Part shown: positions 43,678 through 52,707 of the stretch, piece by piece | Position numbering within the stretch: position 1 is the first letter of the stretch | Layout of the letters: every line of letters starts with the position of its first letter | Source: Rubellimicrobium aerolatum | GTDB taxonomy: Bacteria > Pseudomonadota > Alphaproteobacteria > Rhodobacterales > Rhodobacteraceae | Assembly (NCBI RefSeq): GCF_017872975.1 | Contig: NZ_JAGGJP010000005.1 | Coordinates: forward strand, 62,001 to 126,000 | Direction: 5' to 3' | Length of the DNA stretch: 64,000 nt | Made by a program: the position numbers and the translations under genes | The notes under the pieces: model-generated | The model's database searches: none | What the model was told of the DNA's origin: nothing | What the model saw: only the letters and a program-made list of their open reading frames with translations

Positions 43678-44259
43678 TCAGCGGTCGCCCACGGCCTCGC
43701 GCCAGTGGCGGCGGCAGAGCGATTCGTAACGCTCGTTCCCGCCGATCTCGACCTGGGGGCCTTCGCGGGAGGCGCGGCCGGCCGCGTCGCGGCGGACGAC
43801 CATCGTCGCCTTGCGGCCGCAGTGGCAGATCGTGCGGATCTCGCGCATCTCGTCGGCCAGCGCGAGGAGGGTGGCGCTGCCGGGGAAGAGCTCGCCCCGG
43901 AAGTCCACGCGGAGGCCGTAGGCCATCACGGGGAGGTGGAGGTCGTCCACGGCGCGGGCGAGCTGCCAGACCTGGGCGGGCGTGAGGAACTGCGCCTCGT
44001 CCACGAAGACGCAGGCGACGGGGCCCTGCTGGAGGCGGGCGGCGATCTTGCCGAAGAGGTCGTCGTCGGGGCCGTAGGTGTCGGCCTCGGCCTCGATGCC
44101 GATGCGGGAGCGGATGCGCCCCTCGCCCGCCCGCGTGTCGAGCCGGGCGGTGAGGAGAAAGGTCCGCATCCCGCGCTCGTTGTAGTTGTAGGACGCCTGG
44201 AGGAGGATCGTGCTCTTGCCGGCGTTCATGGTCGAGTAGTGGAAGTGCAGCTTGGCCAT
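43678..44259 (-). CDS. tdk: thymidine kinase (type II, TK1-like)
   Basis: A 193-residue kinase. The P-loop is STMNAGKST (residues 9-17), the catalytic Glu lies in VFVDEAQFLTPAQ, and the zinc lasso Cys pairs are ICHCGRKA and SLCRRHW. It salvages thymidine with ATP as phosphate donor. Its promoter region should lie at 44260-44330 and so reaches into copy B of the long repeat. Confidence 0.95.
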   Translation of the reverse strand: MAKLHFHYSTMNAGKSTILLQASYNYNERGMRTFLLTARLDTRAGEGRIRSRIGIEAEADTYGPDDDLFGKIAARLQQGPVACVFVDEAQFLTPAQVWQLARAVDDLHLPVMAYGLRVDFRGELFPGSATLLALADEMREIRTICHCGRKATMVVRRDAAGRASREGPQVEIGGNERYESLCRRHWREAVGDR

Positions 44260-44321
44260 GCGCGGGGGATTAGCCGGAGCCGGGGGGCGGGGCAACCGGG
44301 CGGCGGGGGCTGCCCTGTTCG

Positions 44322-44661
44322 GGGTCCATGACCCGCCCGGGCCGGGCCGTTCTGGCGCGGCCCGGGGGGCATGGGGCCGTGGTGCCGGATTGACTGCCCG
44401 GCCCACGGGAGGCGCGTGCACGACGCGCCGGCGGCTGGGGGGGTGGTGCCCCAGGTGGAGACGGGACAGCGGCCCGTCGCCTGTCAAACAGACCGACCGG
44501 GGGCGGATGGGCCTCCGGCGCGGGGGGAGGCCGCGTTGGCGGGCCTCAGGGGGGCGCGGAGGTCGCGAGGGACTCCGGGCCGCGTGGGAGGGAGAATCGC
44601 ACGGGGGCGTTAACGGGGTCTGACAGCAACGGGCGTTGCGTGTTGCGTGGGATTTTAGGGA
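44322..44661 (-). repeat. long dispersed repeat, copy B (inverted relative to copy A)
   Basis: About 340 bp that on the minus strand read as copy A at 26179-26522. They share the start TCCCTAAAAT, the CGTTGCTGTC...GTTAAC motif, and the GTGGGCCGGGCAGTCAATCC and CGGCACCACGGCCCC stretches. Differences are substitutions and small indels in the middle (44440-44520). With the hairpin element at 44710 it fills the 622-bp gap between tdk and groEL. No conserved coding frame was found. Confidence 0.85.
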
Positions 44662-44709
44662 ATGGGGGCGGCTCGGGGCGCGGGCGGCGCGTGACCCTCG
44701 CGGGACGGT

Positions 44710-44782
44710 CGTAGGGTGGGTGAAACCCACCGGCGGCGCTTCGGACCGGAAGGAACCATGGTGGGTTGGCACCCACCCTACG
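44710..44782 (-). repeat. hairpin-ended mobile-type element, second copy
   Basis: A 73-bp unit with the same inverted ends as 25848-25919 (GTAGGGTGGGTGAAACCCAC on the left, the inverse of GTAGGGTGGGTGCCAACCCA on the right). Relative to the long repeat it has the same order and orientation as at 26 kb, at a distance of 48 bp instead of about 260 bp. Confidence 0.78.
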
Positions 44783-44830
44783 CTGGCTGAGATGGGGTTC
44801 GCTTCGGCGCACCCTGTCGGGCGGAACGCA

Positions 44831-44856
44831 AAAGGGGCGCCCGGAGGCGCCCCTTT
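44831..44856 (-). terminator. intrinsic terminator of groES-groEL
   Basis: A perfect 11-bp stem AAAGGGGCGCC/GGCGCCCCTTT with a 4-base loop, 25 bp after the groEL stop. On the minus strand it is followed by a T run (CCCCTTTTGCG), as expected for an intrinsic terminator. Confidence 0.85.
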
Positions 44857-44881
44857 CGTAGTCCTGGGATCGGTGGGGCGA

Positions 44882-46549
<1,668 letters not shown>

Positions 46550-46569
46550 TCAGGAAAAGGGAAAGGCGA

Positions 46570-46887
46570 TCAGGCGGCGGCGGCCTGGGACGCGGACGCC
46601 TCGATGATGCCGAGGATGTCCGATTCCTTCATGATCAGGTATTCCTGGCCGTCGAGGGTGACCTCGGTGCCCGACCATTTGCCGAACAGGATGCGGTCGC
46701 CGGCCTTGACGGAGGGGGCGATCAGCTCCCCGGAGTCCTTGCGGGCGCCTTCGCCCACGGCGACGACTTCGCCCTCGGCGGGCTTTTCCTTGGCGGTGTC
46801 GGGGATGATGAGCCCCCCCTTGGTCTTTTCTTCGCCCTGCACGCGGCGCACGAGCACCCGGTCGGAAAGCGGCTTGAACGAGGCCAT
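46570..46887 (-). CDS. groES: 10-kDa co-chaperonin GroES
   Basis: A 105-residue protein: [12 protein letters not shown] at the N-terminus, the mobile loop [18 protein letters not shown] and the roof loop [14 protein letters not shown]. The tail SASQAAAA makes it some eight residues longer than the usual 95-97. It caps GroEL. The start at 46887 is that of the family; upstream in-frame codons run through the CIRCE element. Confidence 0.97.
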   Translation of the reverse strand: MASFKPLSDRVLVRRVQGEEKTKGGLIIPDTAKEKPAEGEVVAVGEGARKDSGELIAPSVKAGDRILFGKWSGTEVTLDGQEYLIMKESDILGIIEASASQAAAA

Positions 46888-46926
46888 TGTGAAGCTCCCA
46901 GTGGTCTTCGTGAATCTCGGGTTCCG

Positions 46927-46953
46927 CTGGCACTCACCCTTGGGGAGTGCCAA
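46927..46953 (-). promoter_or_regulatory. CIRCE operator (HrcA binding site)
   Basis: On the minus strand TTGGCACTC and GAGTGCCAG are separated by 9 bases. This is the 9-9-9 inverted repeat of CIRCE (consensus TTAGCACTC-N9-GAGTGCTAA), with a G replacing the A at position 3 and a C replacing the T. It lies directly after the -10 region, 40 bp upstream of groES, so HrcA binding should block transcription. Confidence 0.92.
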
Positions 46954-46961
46954 CAGGGCGG

Positions 46962-46990
46962 AGATAAGGACGGTGGGGGCCGGCTGTCAA
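46962..46990 (-). promoter_or_regulatory. sigma-70 promoter of groES-groEL
   Basis: On the minus strand TTGACA (46985-46990), 17 bp, then TTATCT (46962-46967). The -35 is perfect and the spacing is ideal. The CIRCE element begins 8 bp downstream. Confidence 0.82.
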
Positions 46991-47012
46991 CGGGCTTCGT
47001 GGCGAAAAAGAG

Positions 47013-47038
47013 ACCGGCCGCCCCGAGGGGCGGCCGGT
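47013..47038 (-). terminator. intrinsic terminator of the BON-domain gene
   Basis: A 12-bp stem ACCGGCCGCCCC/GGGGCGGCCGGT, 21 bp after the stop. On the minus strand it is followed by CTCTTTTTCGCC, a clear T run. Confidence 0.85.
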
Positions 47039-47059
47039 TGGTGCCGATGCGGAGGAGGC

Positions 47060-48661
47060 TCAGGACTTGGAGGAGCCGGCCGAGCCTGCCGACGACGTGC
47101 TGCCGCCCGAGGAGGACGGGGTGGTGCCGGAGCCCGAGGCGCCGGTCAGGCCCGAGCCGCCCGAGGAGGACGAGGCGCCGTAGGTCGTGCCCGAGGAGCC
47201 CGACGTGGAGCCGCCCGAGGAGCCGGAGGTGGAGCCGGACGAGCCGCCCATGGACGAGCCCGAGCCGCCCGACGACGAGCCGAAGGACGACGAGCCGCCC
47301 ATCGAGCCTCCCGACGAACCCCAGTTGGAGGACTGGTCCTGCACGCGGATGTTGTTCTGGACGTGCTTCACGCCCGAGACGTCATCCGCGAGGTCCTCGG
47401 CCCGGCGCTTCTCCCACCGGGAGTTGACGGTGCCCGACAGCGTCACCTCGCCGCCCGACACCTTCACGTCGATCTCGGAGGCGTCGATGCCACCGTGGGC
47501 GAGGCGTTCGTTCACGTCCTCCTCGATGCGGGTGTCGGAGCGGGTGTAGCCCTTGGGCGCGCGGCCGCGGAACTGCTGGGACTGGCCACCTTGGCCTTGG
47601 CCTTGGCCGCCCTGGTCCCCGAAGCCCAGCGCGTTGGCCGCCGCGCCGATCAGGCCGCCGACGAAGCCGCCGCCGTAGCCCTGGCCCTGGTTGCCCTGGC
47701 CATAGCCCTGGCTCCCGTAGCCCTGGCCGCCCTGCTGGCCGGTGCCGCCGCTGAACTGGCTCTGCTGGCCGTAGCCCTGGCCGCCATAGCCCGAAGAGCC
47801 ATAGCCTTGGCCCGAGGAGCCGTGACCCTGGCTTCCGTAGCCCTGGCCGCCGTAGCTCTGGCCGCCGTGGCCGCCGGACTGGCCCTGGCCGTAGCCACCC
47901 TGGCCGTAGCCGCCCGAGGAGCCGAAGCCGCCGCCCTGGCCGCCGTAGCTGGAGCCGCCCCCGCCGTAGTTCTGGCTGCCGAAGGACTGGCCCGCGCCGC
48001 CGAAGCCGCCCGTTCCCTGGCCGTAGGACGAGCCCTGGCCGTAGCCGGAGCCGGAGTGCTGGCCCTGGCCGTAATTGTGCTGGCTGCTGCCGCCGCCCTG
48101 GAAGCTCTGGCCCGACTGGCCCCCGGATTGGCCGGACTGGCCGCCCTGCCCGTAGCCGTAGCCGCCCATGCCGAAGCCGCCCTGGCCGCCGGTCGAGCCG
48201 TAGCCGCCCTGGCTGCCACCGAAGCTGCCCGAGCCCATGTCGCCGTAGCTCTGCTGGCCGCCCATGCCGCCCGAGCCGTAGCCGGACCGGCCGTAGTCGC
48301 CCGAGCCCTGGGAGCCCGCGAAGCCCGAGCCCATGCCCGAACCTTGGCCGTAGCCGCCCGAGGAGCCCATGCCGCCCATGCCGGAGCCCTGGTGCGACTG
48401 GCCGCCATAGGTGCCGCCGTAGCTGCCGCCCGAGCCGCCGTAGGTGCCGCCCTGCGAGCCGCCGAGGCCGTAGCCCTGCGAACCCTGGCCGCTGCCGCCT
48501 TGGCCGTAGCCGCCCTGCCCGCCTTGGCCATACTGGCTCTGGTTGTGCTGGCCGCCGTAGCCGCCTCCGACTCCGGCGCCGCCGCTCTGGCTGCCCTGGC
48601 CGTAATCCTGGGAGCCGCGGCTCCCGCCCTGATGCCGGTCGTCGTCGTGATTGCTGGCCAT
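47060..48661 (-). CDS. BON-domain protein with long Gly/Tyr/Gln/Ser-rich low-complexity arms
   Basis: A 533-residue protein. Residues 1-366 are low complexity, with dozens of GYGQ, SYGG, GQGGYG and similar short repeats and almost no charged residues after the first 20; only a short segment (GGFVGGLIGAAANALGFG) breaks it. Residues 367-443 form one BON domain (YTRSDTRIEEDVNERLAHGG, VKVSGGEVTLSGTVNSRWEK). Residues 444-533 are a Ser/Gly tail. There is no signal peptide. BON domains are linked to phospholipid or envelope binding and stress. An AGGAGGAGAAG site precedes the start at 48661. It is a related but extreme form of a known proteobacterial type (Gly/Tyr-rich N-terminus plus BON). Confidence 0.88.
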   Translation of the reverse strand: MASNHDDDRHQGGSRGSQDYGQGSQSGGAGVGGGYGGQHNQSQYGQGGQGGYGQGGSGQGSQGYGLGGSQGGTYGGSGGSYGGTYGGQSHQGSGMGGMGSSGGYGQGSGMGSGFAGSQGSGDYGRSGYGSGGMGGQQSYGDMGSGSFGGSQGGYGSTGGQGGFGMGGYGYGQGGQSGQSGGQSGQSFQGGGSSQHNYGQGQHSGSGYGQGSSYGQGTGGFGGAGQSFGSQNYGGGGSSYGGQGGGFGSSGGYGQGGYGQGQSGGHGGQSYGGQGYGSQGHGSSGQGYGSSGYGGQGYGQQSQFSGGTGQQGGQGYGSQGYGQGNQGQGYGGGFVGGLIGAAANALGFGDQGGQGQGQGGQSQQFRGRAPKGYTRSDTRIEEDVNERLAHGGIDASEIDVKVSGGEVTLSGTVNSRWEKRRAEDLADDVSGVKHVQNNIRVQDQSSNWGSSGGSMGGSSSFGSSSGGSGSSMGGSSGSTSGSSGGSTSGSSGTTYGASSSSGGSGLTGASGSGTTPSSSGGSTSSAGSAGSSKS

Positions 48662-48945
48662 CTTCTCCTCCTGAAGTTGACTGCCACGAACCCGCCCGCC
48701 CGTTGGCCGGACGGCGCGCGGTTCACGGGGAGGCAACCCCCGGCCCCGCGCGCTTGTTCCGCAGGCAGTTCGCGAATGAGGGGCTTGGGCGGAGTTGCGC
48801 GCGAGCCACGATCCCGGCCCTGCGGGCGGAAAACCGCGCCTCACGAAACAATCACGCTGGCGCGAGGAGCCGATTCGTGCTATCCGCGTCGCCACGGCGG
48901 GACAGGACCCGCCCCGATGCCCGCTCTCGATGACGGAGGCTGCAC
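48662..48945. other. gap without a recognised gene
   Basis: These 284 bp hold the upstream region of the BON-domain gene. I see no convincing frame, hairpin or operator here. Compared with its neighbours the piece 48830-48900 is slightly less GC-rich (for example AAACAATCACG), which may be promoter DNA. Confidence 0.5.
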
Positions 48946-48978
48946 ATGACCCGAGGATTTATCCCCGCCGCCCGATAA
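48946..48978 (+). CDS. possible 10-residue leader peptide
   Basis: ATG at 48946, 5 bp after a good GGAGG, opens a 10-codon frame (MTRGFIPAAR) that ends in TAA. It is 104 bp upstream of the small gene at 49083. It could be a leader peptide or a chance frame. No attenuator hairpin was evident after it. Confidence 0.2.
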   Translation: MTRGFIPAAR

Positions 48979-49082
48979 GGCGCCCGCAGCCCCGGCCGCG
49001 CGTTCCGACGCGGCCTCCCTTCCCGATCCCGGCCCATGCTCCAACCGCTTCGCGCGGGCCGTTCCATCGCGAGACCGTCATC

Positions 49083-49337
49083 ATGAGACCGCCCATCGTC
49101 GGCGTCGATCACCGGATCGGCCCGTCCCCCCTCCCCTTCGAGGAGCGCCGCGCCCTGCGTCGCCACGCGCCCGAGGCGCTGCGCTTCGACCTGCCCCCGC
49201 CGGGGCCGTTGTCCGTCCCGGTGGCGGTCCCGCCCCCGGCCGATCCCGCCCGCGCGCCGGTCGCGCTGCGGGTGCGGCTCGGCCTCGCGCTCATCAGTTG
49301 GGGGCGGCGGCTCGCCGGTCCCGCGATGGGGCCCTGA
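49083..49337 (+). CDS. small hypothetical protein
   Basis: An 84-residue Pro/Arg/Leu-rich protein. The first half is basic with an RRALRRHAPEALRF segment, the middle is Pro-rich, and the end is a short hydrophobic helix (LRVRLGLALISWGRRL) that could bind a membrane. I do not recognise a family. The frame has GC-rich third positions. There is no strong ribosome-binding site. The start may instead be further upstream in frame. Confidence 0.4.
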   Translation: MRPPIVGVDHRIGPSPLPFEERRALRRHAPEALRFDLPPPGPLSVPVAVPPPADPARAPVALRVRLGLALISWGRRLAGPAMGP

Positions 49338-49414
49338 GCCCTTCGGGGCGGCGCGTGGACAACCGCGCCGCCCCCCTGCTATGGGGGCCGCGACACTCCC
49401 TGGGGACATCCGAC

Positions 49415-50338
49415 ATGACCACCCTCGTCTTCGGCCACAAATCGCCCGACACCGACTCGACCGCCTCGCCGCTCATCTGGGCGTGGTTCCTGTCGCACCA
49501 CGAGCCCGGCGCGGCCGAGGCCCGCCTGCTGGGCACCCCCAACACCGAGGCGCAGTTCGTCCTGAAGCGCTGGGGCTTCGAGGAGCCCGCGCACATCCTC
49601 GACGTGGAGGACGGGCAGCCGGTGGTGATCGTGGACACCAACAACCCCGCCGAGCTTCCGGCGAACATCAACCGCGCCGACGTGCGCGCGATCATCGACC
49701 ACCACAAGCTGGTGCCGGGGATCGAGACCAAGACCCCGATCGAGGTGACGATCCGGCCCGTCGCCTGCACGGCGACGCTGCTGTGGCAGCTCATGGGCGG
49801 GCACGCGGGCCACGCGCCGGATGCCATCAAGGGCCTCGCGCTGTCGGCGATCCTGTCGGACACGCTGGAGTTCCGGTCGCCCACCACCACGCGCATCGAC
49901 CGGCAGATCGCCGAGCATCTGGCGGGCGAGCTGGGCGTGGACATCCCCTCTTACGCCGCCGAGATGTTCGCGGCGAAGTCCGACGTGTCGGCCTATTCCG
50001 AGGCCGAGCTGCTGCGGATGGATTCCAAGGAATACAACGTGGACGGCGTGGAGTTCCGGGTGTCGGTGCTGGAGACGGTGTCGCCCCAGCAGATCCTGGC
50101 CCGCAAGGACGCCCTGGTGGCCGAGATGCCCAAGGTCGCCGCCGAGGACGGGGCGCAGCAGGTCCTGCTGTTCGTCATCGACATCCTTCGCGAGGAGGCG
50201 ACCCTGCTGGTCCCCAACGAGCTGACGAAGAAGGTGGCCGAAGCGTCGTTCGGGGCGACCGTCACGGGGGATACCGTGGTCCTGCCCGGCATCCTGTCGC
50301 GCAAGAAGCAGATCATCCCCGCGCTGAAGGTCGCCTGA
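49415..50338 (+). CDS. ppaC: manganese-dependent inorganic pyrophosphatase (family II)
   Basis: A 307-residue DHH-family phosphoesterase. The motifs GHKSPDTDS, VDTNN, IDHHKL and LSDTLEFRSPTTT hold the Mn-binding Asp and His residues, and the SRKKQIIPAL end binds substrate in the DHHA2 domain. It hydrolyses pyrophosphate in the cytoplasm. Followed after 3 bp by the HAD gene on the same strand. Confidence 0.96.
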   Translation: MTTLVFGHKSPDTDSTASPLIWAWFLSHHEPGAAEARLLGTPNTEAQFVLKRWGFEEPAHILDVEDGQPVVIVDTNNPAELPANINRADVRAIIDHHKLVPGIETKTPIEVTIRPVACTATLLWQLMGGHAGHAPDAIKGLALSAILSDTLEFRSPTTTRIDRQIAEHLAGELGVDIPSYAAEMFAAKSDVSAYSEAELLRMDSKEYNVDGVEFRVSVLETVSPQQILARKDALVAEMPKVAAEDGAQQVLLFVIDILREEATLLVPNELTKKVAEASFGATVTGDTVVLPGILSRKKQIIPALKVA

Positions 50339-50341
50339 GCC

Positions 50342-51220
50342 GTGGCGCGCATCATCGGGGGCTTCGCGGAGATCGCCGACCGCTACGACGCGGCCTTCGT
50401 GGACCTTTGGGGCTGCCTGCACAACGGGCTGCGGGCCTTCCCCGAGGCCGTGGCCGCGATGGTGGCCTACCGGGCGCGGGGCGGGAAGGTGATCCTGGTC
50501 ACCAACGCGCCGCGGCCGCGCGCCAGCGTCGAGGCGCAGATCGAGCGGCTGGGCATCCCGCGCGAGGCTTGGGACGCCATCGCCACCTCGGGCGACGCCG
50601 CCCGCGTGGCGCTGTTCCAGGGGGCGGTGGGCAGCCGCGTCTGGTTCATGGGCGAGAACCGCGACCGCGCCTTCCTGGAGCCGCCGCGCATCGTCCAGCA
50701 CCCGGTGCCGCTGCTTGAGGTGCCGCTGGACGAGGCCGAAGGCATCGTCTGCTGCGGCCCCGCCGACCCCTTCGCGCACCCGGACGTGAACCGCACGGCC
50801 TTCGAGTATGCCATCGAACGGGGGATGCGGCTGTTGTGCGCGAACCCCGACATCGTGGTGGACCGGGGCGAGAGCCGGGAATGGTGCGCCGGTGCCTTGG
50901 CGCGGCTCTACGAGGAGATGGGGGGCGAGAGCCTCTATTTCGGCAAGCCGCACGCGCCGATTTACGACCTCGGGCGGCGCAGGCTGTCGCAGATCGGGCT
51001 CCTGCCGCCGGACGACAAGATCCTCTGCGTGGGCGACGGCATCCTGACCGACATCGCCGGGGCGGTGGGCGAGGGGCTGGACTCGCTGCTCATCACCGGG
51101 GGGCTGGCCGCCGCCGAGACGCGGACGGCGCCGGGGAGCCAGCCGGACGAGGCGGCGCTGGCGGCCTATCTGGAGGTGGAGCGGCTGACGCCCACCTACG
51201 CGATCGGGTTCCTTCGCTGA
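50342..51220 (+). CDS. HAD-IIA family hydrolase (TIGR01459 type)
   Basis: A 292-residue class IIA HAD phosphatase. Motif I reads FVDLWGCLHNG (nucleophile Asp, the second Asp of the usual DxD replaced by Gly-Cys as in this subfamily), motif II is VTNAPRPRA, and motif IV is LCVGDGILTDIAGA. The subfamily is common in Rhodobacterales and the substrate is unknown. Start is GTG at 50342, 3 bp after the ppaC stop, so the two are probably one operon. Confidence 0.9.
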   Translation: MARIIGGFAEIADRYDAAFVDLWGCLHNGLRAFPEAVAAMVAYRARGGKVILVTNAPRPRASVEAQIERLGIPREAWDAIATSGDAARVALFQGAVGSRVWFMGENRDRAFLEPPRIVQHPVPLLEVPLDEAEGIVCCGPADPFAHPDVNRTAFEYAIERGMRLLCANPDIVVDRGESREWCAGALARLYEEMGGESLYFGKPHAPIYDLGRRRLSQIGLLPPDDKILCVGDGILTDIAGAVGEGLDSLLITGGLAAAETRTAPGSQPDEAALAAYLEVERLTPTYAIGFLR

Positions 51221-51224
51221 CGCC

Positions 51225-51281
51225 CTGGGAGGGCTGTCTGCCCTCCCAGACCCTCCCGAGGATATTTGAAGCCAAAGAAGG
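51225..51281 (+). repeat. terminator hairpin plus dispersed repeat (variant GGATATTTGAAGCCAAAGAAGG)
   Basis: A perfect 10-bp stem CTGGGAGGGC/GCCCTCCCAG with a 5-base loop, 4 bp after the HAD gene stop, is followed by ACCCTCCCGAGGATATTTGA and AGCCAAAGAAGG. It is the third plus-strand case of hairpin plus repeat core. Confidence 0.75.
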
Positions 51282-51332
51282 CAGGGCCGGGTCGGCTTGC
51301 GTCGGCCGGGCCGGAGGTCTAACGAGCCGGCC

Positions 51333-52259
51333 ATGCTCATCCTTCGCGACCGCCATGCCATCCCGCCCGAGGTGAGGGGCGCCTCGGCCGCCATCGGCAA
51401 CTTCGACGGCGTGCACCTGGGGCACCGGGCGGTGATCGACGCCGCGCGGCGGGCCGGTGTGGCGCTGGGCGTCGTCACCTTCGAGCCCCACCCGCGCGAG
51501 TGGTTCGCGCCCGAGTCGCCGCCCTTTCGCCTTATGAACGCGCAGGCCAAGGCGCACCGGCTGGAGAGGCTGGGGGTGGAGCGGCTGTTCGAGCTGCGCT
51601 TCGACGGCGGGCTGGCGGCGCTGACGCCCGAGGGCTTCGTGCGGGAGGTGCTGGCGCGCGACCTCGGCCTGTCGCACGCGGTGGTGGGGGCGGACTTCCG
51701 CTTCGGGCGCGGGCGCGAGGGGGACGCGGCGGCGCTGCGGGACCTGGGGCGGGCCGCCGGGATCGAGGTGACGGTGGCGCCGATGGTGGAGACCGGGGCG
51801 GGCGAGGTGTCGTCCACCGCCATCCGCCGGGCGCTGGGCGAGGGGCGGCCGCGCGAGGCGGCGCGGATGCTGGGACATCTGCACCGGATCGAGGGGCCGG
51901 TGATCCGGGGCGACCAGCGCGGGCGGCTTTTGGGCTATCCGACCGCCAACATGGGGATCGAGGGGCTGCACCCGCCGCGCTTTGGCGTCTATGCCGTCAA
52001 GGTGGACGTGCTGGACGGGCTGCATCGGGGCAGCTACCGGGGCGCGGCCTCGATCGGGGTGCGGCCGATGTTCGGGGAGAACCGGCCGAACTGCGAGACC
52101 TTCCTGTTCGACTTCACGGGCGACCTGTATGGGGCCACGCTGTCGGTGGCGCTCGTGGACTACTTGCGGCCCGAGATGAGGTTCGACGGGGTTCCGGCTC
52201 TGGTCCGGCAGATGGACGCGGATTGCCTGCGCGCCCGCGAGGTGCTGGCCGATGCCTGA
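51333..52259 (+). CDS. ribF: bifunctional riboflavin kinase/FAD synthetase
   Basis: A 308-residue enzyme. The N-terminal nucleotidyltransferase shows AAIGNFDGVHLGHRAVI and VSSTAIRRALGEG; the C-terminal kinase shows GRLLGYPTANMG. It converts riboflavin to FMN and FAD. It overlaps ycgN by 8 bp. No FMN riboswitch is seen upstream. Confidence 0.97.
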   Translation: MLILRDRHAIPPEVRGASAAIGNFDGVHLGHRAVIDAARRAGVALGVVTFEPHPREWFAPESPPFRLMNAQAKAHRLERLGVERLFELRFDGGLAALTPEGFVREVLARDLGLSHAVVGADFRFGRGREGDAAALRDLGRAAGIEVTVAPMVETGAGEVSSTAIRRALGEGRPREAARMLGHLHRIEGPVIRGDQRGRLLGYPTANMGIEGLHPPRFGVYAVKVDVLDGLHRGSYRGAASIGVRPMFGENRPNCETFLFDFTGDLYGATLSVALVDYLRPEMRFDGVPALVRQMDADCLRAREVLADA

Positions 52260-52707
52260 CGGGATGCGCCCCCGCTTCTGGGAGCTGCCGCTGAAGGAGC
52301 TGACCCGGACGGAGTGGGAGGCGCTCTGCGACGGCTGCGGGAAGTGCTGCCTGAACAAGCTGGAGGACGAGGACACCGGCGAGGTGGCGCTGACGGACGT
52401 GGCCTGCCGGCTGCTGGACGGGACGACCTGCCGGTGCAGCAAGTATGCGACCCGGCACGATTACGTGCCCGAGTGCATCGTGCTGACGCCCCGGACGATC
52501 CGCAAGAACCTGTATTGGTTGCCGCAGACCTGCGCCTACCGGCTGCGGCACGAGGGGCGGCCCCTGCCCGGCTGGCACCCGCTCCTGACCGGCGACCCGG
52601 AGAGCGTCCATCGCGCCGGGGTGTCGGTCGCGGGGCTCACGGTGTCGGAGGTCGAGGTGGGCGACGACGAATGGGAGGAGCACATCATCGAGGAGCCGGG
52701 GACGTGA
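52252..52707 (+). CDS. YcgN family cysteine cluster protein
   Basis: A 151-residue protein. CDGCGKCCLNKLEDEDTGE, CRLLDGTTCRCSKYATR and VPECIVLTP hold the eight Cys of this family (UPF0260), which probably binds a metal or an Fe-S cluster. The function is unknown. It is inserted between ribF and the threonine aldolase, coupled to both by overlaps. Confidence 0.94.
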   Translation: MPDGMRPRFWELPLKELTRTEWEALCDGCGKCCLNKLEDEDTGEVALTDVACRLLDGTTCRCSKYATRHDYVPECIVLTPRTIRKNLYWLPQTCAYRLRHEGRPLPGWHPLLTGDPESVHRAGVSVAGLTVSEVEVGDDEWEEHIIEEPGT

